Positions 7,041-10,761 of a DNA stretch of 10,761 nucleotides are shown here, in pieces. The position numbers were made by a program, and so were the translations under genes. Positions within the stretch are counted from its first letter, which is position 1. Every line of letters begins with the position of its first letter. Source of the stretch: Candidatus Solincola tengchongensis (GTDB lineage Bacteria > Actinomycetota > Geothermincolia > Geothermincolales > RBG-13-55-18); contig JACVJH010000086.1 of the NCBI GenBank assembly GCA_015711895.1, forward strand, positions 1 to 10,761. The letters are read 5' to 3'. The notes under the pieces were generated by a model. That model saw only the letters and a program-made list of their open reading frames with translations, had not been told where the DNA came from and made no database searches.

Positions 7041-9497
7041 ATGGACGGATTTCCTGGCCCCATCCCTGGGGAAACACCGATTGGGCTCGAAGGCGGGCAC
7101 TTCCGCCCTGACCGCTTCGAACCAGATGACGAATACCCTTTGCGCGGCTTGAGCCTTTCCGAGGTCCGGGAGAGGGAGGACAAGGGCCAGACCAACCGGG
7201 TCAGGGAGAAGAGCAGCCGCTCCCTTGCGCACATCATCCGGGCCAACGTCTTTAACCGCTTCAACGCTCTCCTGGGAGCTTTGGCAATCGTCGTACTGGT
7301 ATTCGACTCTCCGCGAGATGCCCTCTTCGGCCTGGTGCTGGTCTTCAACACCCTCATCGGGATTGTGCAGGAATGGCGGGCGAAGAGGACCTTGGACCGG
7401 CTCTCCATCCTCACCGCGCCCCTTGCCCGGGTGGTCAGGGACGGAGTGGTGAGGGAGATTCCCAGGGAGGAGATCGTCCTCGATGACCTGATAGAGGTGG
7501 GCCCGGGGGACCAGATCCTGGTGGACGGGTCGGTGGTGGCCTCCGAGGGGCTGGAGGTGGACGAGTCCCTTCTCACCGGGGAGTCGGTGCCGGTGCCCAA
7601 GGAACCGGGTGCCGGCGTCTGGTCGGGGAGTTTCGTGTCCGGCGGGAGGGGGAGGTTCCGGGCCACGGCAGTTGGGGAGGAAGTCTACGCCCAGAAGCTG
7701 GCTTCGCAGGCCAGGCGTTTCACGCTGGTGTCCTCGGAACTCAGGAAGGCTTCGGACACCATCCTGCGGTATATCACATGGATAATGGTGCCCGTGGCCT
7801 CGGTCTTCGTCGCCAGTCAGTTGCTGACTCATTTTTCCCTGCGGGAGGCGGTCATCTCCTCGGTGGCTGGCCTGGTGGGCATGGTTCCGGAGGGTCTGAT
7901 CCTGCTCACCAGCCTCGTCTTCGCCGTCAGCGCCGCGGCGCTCGCGAGGCGCAACGTGCTGGTACAGGAGCTTCCCGCCGTGGAGGGGCTGGCCAGGGTG
8001 GACGTGGTCTGCCTGGACAAGACGGGTACCCTCACCGAGGGCACCTTGTTTCTCCAGGAGGTGCGATACCTCGGTGACGAGCGCTGGACACGGGATGCAC
8101 TGGGGGCGTTGATCCGGAACCTACCGGACCGCAACGCCACTCTTTCCGCCCTCCATGAGGCCTTTCCCCACGCGGAGGGATGGGAACTCGCCAGTGTGGT
8201 TCCCTTCTCCTCGGAGCGCAAGTGGAGCGCGGTGGAATTCCAGGGGCGGGGGACCTGGGTTCTGGGCGCTCCGGAGATACTCCTCGCCAAGGCATGTGAG
8301 GCTGGAGGAGAGGGAGCCCGGGAGCTCTCAGCGGAGGTGGAGGAGCTGGCTAGGCGAGGCCTACGAGTGCTCATGCTGGCGCGGACTGACGAGCGGCTGC
8401 GCGAAGGCGGGGACCTCCCCCGCGACCTTCGTCCCATGGCCCTCCTGTCCTTTGTGGAGAAGATACGTCCGGACGCCCCCCGGACATTGGCCTATTTCCG
8501 GGAGCAGGGCGTGGGTATAAAGGTCATCTCCGGGGACAACCCGCTCACCGTGGCCGATGTAGCCCTGCGGGTGGGTGTCCCAGGGGCGGAGGAGCCAGTC
8601 GACGCCCGAGGGCTTCCCACCACGCGGGAGGAGATGGCCGCCGTCCTGGAGGAGAGGTCGGTCTTCGGAAGGGTGGTGCCGGAGCAGAAGCGGGAGATGG
8701 TCCTTGCCCTGCAGGGCCGGGGCCATGTGGTGGCCATGACCGGGGACGGCGTGAACGACACACTGGCCCTTAAGGAGGCGGATCTGGGTATAGCCATGGG
8801 GTCGGGGGCTCCTTCCACCAAAGCAGTGGCCCAGCTGGTGCTCCTGGACGGGAAGTTCTCCACCCTTCCCAGGGTGGTGGCCGAGGGTCGCAGGGTGATG
8901 GCCAACATGGAGAGGGTGGCCAACCTCTTCTTAACCAAAACGGTGTACGTGGCCCTTTTGGCCCTGGTGATCTCCCTTGCCCGCTGGCCTTTTCCCTTGC
9001 TCCCCAGGCACATCACACTGGTAGGTTCCCTGACCATCGGGATACCCGCATTCATCCTCTCCTTCACCCCCAGCAGACGGCGCTACCGCCCGGGCCTTCT
9101 CCGCCGGGTGATGCTCTTTTCTCTTCCCGCCGGGGTCATCGCCACCTCGGCCACCTTCACCGCCGTGGCCATGGCCCACTCCAACCGCATTCCGGACGGA
9201 GAGGTCAGGACCACGGCGGTCATCGTCCTGACCTGTGTGGGGCTGGCCGTGCTGGCCCATCTCTCCCGGCCGATCTACACCTGGAAAGGTGGGTTGACCG
9301 CAGTAATGGGAGGAGCCTTCGCCGGCATCCTGTTCCTGCCCTGGTTTAGGAACTTCTTCCAACTCTTCCTGCCCTCCCTCCCTGTCCTGGTGCAGGCATT
9401 GGGCATCGCTGCGGTGCACGTTCTCCTCCTGGAGCTCGCGGTGAGGTACGTAGGGCGGAGAGGAGAAACGGGCCTCACCCCAGCTTCCGACGACTGA
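7041..9497 (+). CDS. ctpE: CtpE-like P-type cation ATPase, probably calcium transport
   Basis: A complete P-type ATPase using ATP to move a cation across the membrane. The sequence is strikingly like mycobacterial CtpE: GLSLSEVREREDKGQTN then IIRANVFNRFNALLG at the N-terminus, and VQELPAVEGLARVDVVCLDKTGTLTEG around the phosphorylated Asp. From a 7041 start (818 residues; GTG 7002 would add 13): actuator TGES at 179-182, PEGL of the metal-site helix at 283-286, DKTGTLT at 326-332, KWSA at 394-397 and LGAPE at 408-412 in the nucleotide domain, SGDNP at 497-501, hinge TGDGVND at 567-573. Membrane helices fall near 79-110, 245-300 and in the C-terminal third. No heavy-metal CPx motif or N-terminal metal domain is seen. 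M. tuberculosis CtpE is reported to take up Ca2+; that substrate is inferred here. The start is uncertain: conserved sequence begins only near nt 7140 and neither candidate has a good ribosome binding site. Confidence 0.9.
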   Translation: MDGFPGPIPGETPIGLEGGHFRPDRFEPDDEYPLRGLSLSEVREREDKGQTNRVREKSSRSLAHIIRANVFNRFNALLGALAIVVLVFDSPRDALFGLVLVFNTLIGIVQEWRAKRTLDRLSILTAPLARVVRDGVVREIPREEIVLDDLIEVGPGDQILVDGSVVASEGLEVDESLLTGESVPVPKEPGAGVWSGSFVSGGRGRFRATAVGEEVYAQKLASQARRFTLVSSELRKASDTILRYITWIMVPVASVFVASQLLTHFSLREAVISSVAGLVGMVPEGLILLTSLVFAVSAAALARRNVLVQELPAVEGLARVDVVCLDKTGTLTEGTLFLQEVRYLGDERWTRDALGALIRNLPDRNATLSALHEAFPHAEGWELASVVPFSSERKWSAVEFQGRGTWVLGAPEILLAKACEAGGEGARELSAEVEELARRGLRVLMLARTDERLREGGDLPRDLRPMALLSFVEKIRPDAPRTLAYFREQGVGIKVISGDNPLTVADVALRVGVPGAEEPVDARGLPTTREEMAAVLEERSVFGRVVPEQKREMVLALQGRGHVVAMTGDGVNDTLALKEADLGIAMGSGAPSTKAVAQLVLLDGKFSTLPRVVAEGRRVMANMERVANLFLTKTVYVALLALVISLARWPFPLLPRHITLVGSLTIGIPAFILSFTPSRRRYRPGLLRRVMLFSLPAGVIATSATFTAVAMAHSNRIPDGEVRTTAVIVLTCVGLAVLAHLSRPIYTWKGGLTAVMGGAFAGILFLPWFRNFFQLFLPSLPVLVQALGIAAVHVLLLELAVRYVGRRGETGLTPASDD

Positions 9498-9545
9498 TGG
9501 GCCGGCAGCGGATTGAGGAGCCTCGGGTCCTTATGCCCCCGGTTC

Positions 9546-9554
9546 TGTTATACT
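9546..9554 (+). promoter_or_regulatory. Extended -10 promoter of apbE, predicted leaderless
   Basis: TGTTATACT combines an extended -10 TG with hexamer TATACT (9549-9554). It ends 7 bp before ATG 9562, so transcription would start at or next to the A of the start codon. The sequence at the usual -35 position (GGTCCT, 9526-9531) is poor, as is common for extended -10 promoters. There is no Shine-Dalgarno sequence before the ATG, which fits a leaderless mRNA. Confidence 0.5.
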
Positions 9555-9561
9555 ACCCACC

Positions 9562-10668
9562 ATGGAAGGACGGGAGGATCTGGAGCGGGAGACCCTGGGG
9601 CGCAGGAACCGTCGCGACACTTTGATAGTGACCGTGGTCTTTCTGGCCCTTGTGGGAACGGCATTTCTCGGCGTCAAGCTCATCAACCCGGGGTATTCGA
9701 GGGAACCCTACCAGCGCACCATGTTCGTCCTCGAGGATTACGTGACCATAACCGCCTACGGGAAGGACCAGGCACGGGTGGAGGGTGCGGTGGATGAGGC
9801 ATTCCGGGAATTGCAGCGCCTGGATAACGTGTTCGACCGTTACGACCCGGAGAGCGAACTCTCCAGGCTGAACGATGCGGCGGCGCGGGAGGCGGTACCC
9901 GTTTCCGAGGACCTGTGGAAGGTCATCGCCACCGGTGTGGAGATCTACCGGGAGAGCGAGGGGGCTTTCGACATAACCGTGGGTCCCCTGGTGGACCTTT
10001 GGGACGTCCTGGGCAGGGGAGCGAGGGGCGAACCTCCCCCCGGCGATGCGGAGGTCGCCGCCGCACTCAAGCTGGTGGGCTCCGATAAGCTCGAGTTGGA
10101 CGAGGCGGCCCACACCGTCCGTTTCCTCCAGCCGGGCGTGGTCATAGACGTGGGTGGGCTGGCCAAGGGATACGCGCTGGACCGGGCGGCGGAGATACTC
10201 CAATCCCGGGGCGTCAGATCCGGTTATATAAGCATGATAAGTACCGACCTCACCCTGGGGGAGAAGCCGGGAAGCGCCGGCGGTCCCCTGTGGAGGATCG
10301 GCATCCTGGATCCGCGGGGAGAGGACTACCTGGCCACCCTCCTTCTGCCCGGCGAGACCTACGTGAGCACCTCCGGGGATTATCAGCGCTTCTTCGAGTA
10401 TCAGGGTGTGCGCTACCATCACATTCTCGACCCGCGAACCGGTTATCCAGCCAGGGGGGCGGTCTCGGTCACCGTGGTGGGCGGGGATGATGGGGCGCGT
10501 TCCGATGCCTTCTCCACCGCCGTCTTCGTCATGGGATACCCCCAAGGCCTGGAGTGGGTGAAATCACGGGGACTGGAGTGTCTCCTGGTGGACGCCTCCG
10601 GTGAGGTCCACTACACGGAGGGGATGAGGGCCCTCCTGGAGGGGATAAAGGAAACCACGACCCCCTGA
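9562..10668 (+). CDS. apbE: Membrane-anchored FAD:protein FMN transferase, ApbE family
   Basis: ApbE enzymes cut FAD and, with Mg2+, attach FMN to a Thr of exported or membrane targets such as RnfG, RnfD and NqrB/C. The protein has 368 residues, normal for the family. A basic N-terminus (GRRNRRD) precedes one hydrophobic helix at about 20-40 with no lipobox Cys, so it looks like an uncleaved signal anchor with the catalytic domain outside the membrane. Family motifs: RYDPESELSRLN (93-104), AFDITVGPLVDLW (135-147), IDVGGLAKGYALD (195-207), HHILDPRTGYP (286-296) and SDAFSTAVF (314-322) with a metal-binding Asp. One departure: the Gly-Gly-Asp/Asn loop usual near residues 227-229 reads Ser-Thr-Asp (SMISTDLTLG). 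It lies 64 bp after the ATPase with its own promoter-like sequence. The RnfD encoded about 3 kb upstream is an obvious substrate; that link is inferred. Confidence 0.92.
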   Translation: MEGREDLERETLGRRNRRDTLIVTVVFLALVGTAFLGVKLINPGYSREPYQRTMFVLEDYVTITAYGKDQARVEGAVDEAFRELQRLDNVFDRYDPESELSRLNDAAAREAVPVSEDLWKVIATGVEIYRESEGAFDITVGPLVDLWDVLGRGARGEPPPGDAEVAAALKLVGSDKLELDEAAHTVRFLQPGVVIDVGGLAKGYALDRAAEILQSRGVRSGYISMISTDLTLGEKPGSAGGPLWRIGILDPRGEDYLATLLLPGETYVSTSGDYQRFFEYQGVRYHHILDPRTGYPARGAVSVTVVGGDDGARSDAFSTAVFVMGYPQGLEWVKSRGLECLLVDASGEVHYTEGMRALLEGIKETTTP

Positions 10669-10689
10669 CGTCGATTCTTCCCTATCCTG

Positions 10690-10706
10690 TTGGTAATACT
10701 TACCAA
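10690..10706. promoter_or_regulatory. Perfect inverted repeat, candidate operator
   Basis: TTGGTAA (10690-10696) and TTACCAA (10700-10706) are exact reverse complements around TAC. The site is an AT-rich island in GC-rich DNA, starting 21 bp after the apbE stop. TGGT...ACCA half-sites are typical of dimeric helix-turn-helix repressors such as GntR or TetR types, though the spacing differs from the FadR consensus. There is no U-run, so it is not a terminator. It probably controls a gene starting to the right of the window. The remaining bases to 10761 show no gene. Confidence 0.5.
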
Positions 10707-10761
10707 TAATCACCGCGCCTCAACTAAAACTGCGCATACGCGCCCCGCTTCACCGGCGTCC

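Noticed and set aside
6471..7832. Long open frames on the minus strand across the intergenic region and ATPase gene
   Set aside because: Translations are Arg/Pro/Gly/His-rich with no recognisable domain, and they run opposite a well-conserved P-type ATPase; this is expected in GC-rich DNA.
9498..9545. Terminator between the ATPase gene and apbE
   Set aside because: Only a 4-bp GAGG/CCTC stem with a 2-nt loop is present and there is no U-run.
10694..10730. Promoter within or after the palindrome
   Set aside because: Candidate -10 boxes (TAATAC, TAAAAC) have no acceptable -35 at 16-18 bp, so no promoter is called.

Overview
The window is GC-rich (roughly two thirds G+C by eye) and every recognised gene lies on the + strand. 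It suggests an anaerobic, high-GC bacterium that uses selenocysteine and formate/electron-bifurcation type energy metabolism. An actinobacterial lineage is a reasonable guess: the P-type ATPase resembles mycobacterial CtpE, and apbE looks leaderless, a style common in Actinobacteria. This assignment is inference; no rRNA or other taxonomic marker is present.

Region 1 (1-6530) is a compact transcription unit entered part-way through its first gene. It holds the catalytic subunit of an FdnG-type formate dehydrogenase (N-terminus off the window), read through an in-frame UGA at 390-392 as selenocysteine, with a clear SECIS hairpin just after it. Next comes an FdnH-type four-cluster iron-sulfur subunit with a C-terminal membrane helix. 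Where E. coli has the cytochrome b subunit FdnI, this operon instead carries rnfC and rnfD, two of the six Rnf subunits. A strong intrinsic terminator (6499-6530) follows rnfD, so rnfG, rnfE, rnfA and rnfB are not in this unit downstream. Genes are 1-15 bp apart with good Shine-Dalgarno sequences, so they should be co-expressed.

Region 2 (6531-7040) is about 500 bp without a convincing gene. It contains several hairpins, a G-run tract and a weak terminator-like hairpin. Region 3 (about 7041-9497, possible start at 7002) encodes a CtpE-like cation P-type ATPase, probably for Ca2+. Region 4 (9498-10668) is a short promoter-bearing gap and a membrane-anchored ApbE flavin transferase, the enzyme class that attaches FMN to RnfD and RnfG. 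Region 5 (10669-10761) holds a perfect 7-bp inverted repeat that looks like an operator, probably for the next gene outside the window.

The main point of interest is the FdhAB-RnfCD module. In Rnf, electrons are thought to pass from RnfG to the covalent FMN of RnfD and then through RnfC to NAD+. Here a formate dehydrogenase, whose membrane helix is oriented by charge as in outward-facing FdnH, could feed RnfD directly in place of RnfABEG. That would make a membrane formate:NAD+ oxidoreductase. This is a hypothesis from gene content and topology; the missing N-terminus (twin-arginine signal or not) would be the first test.
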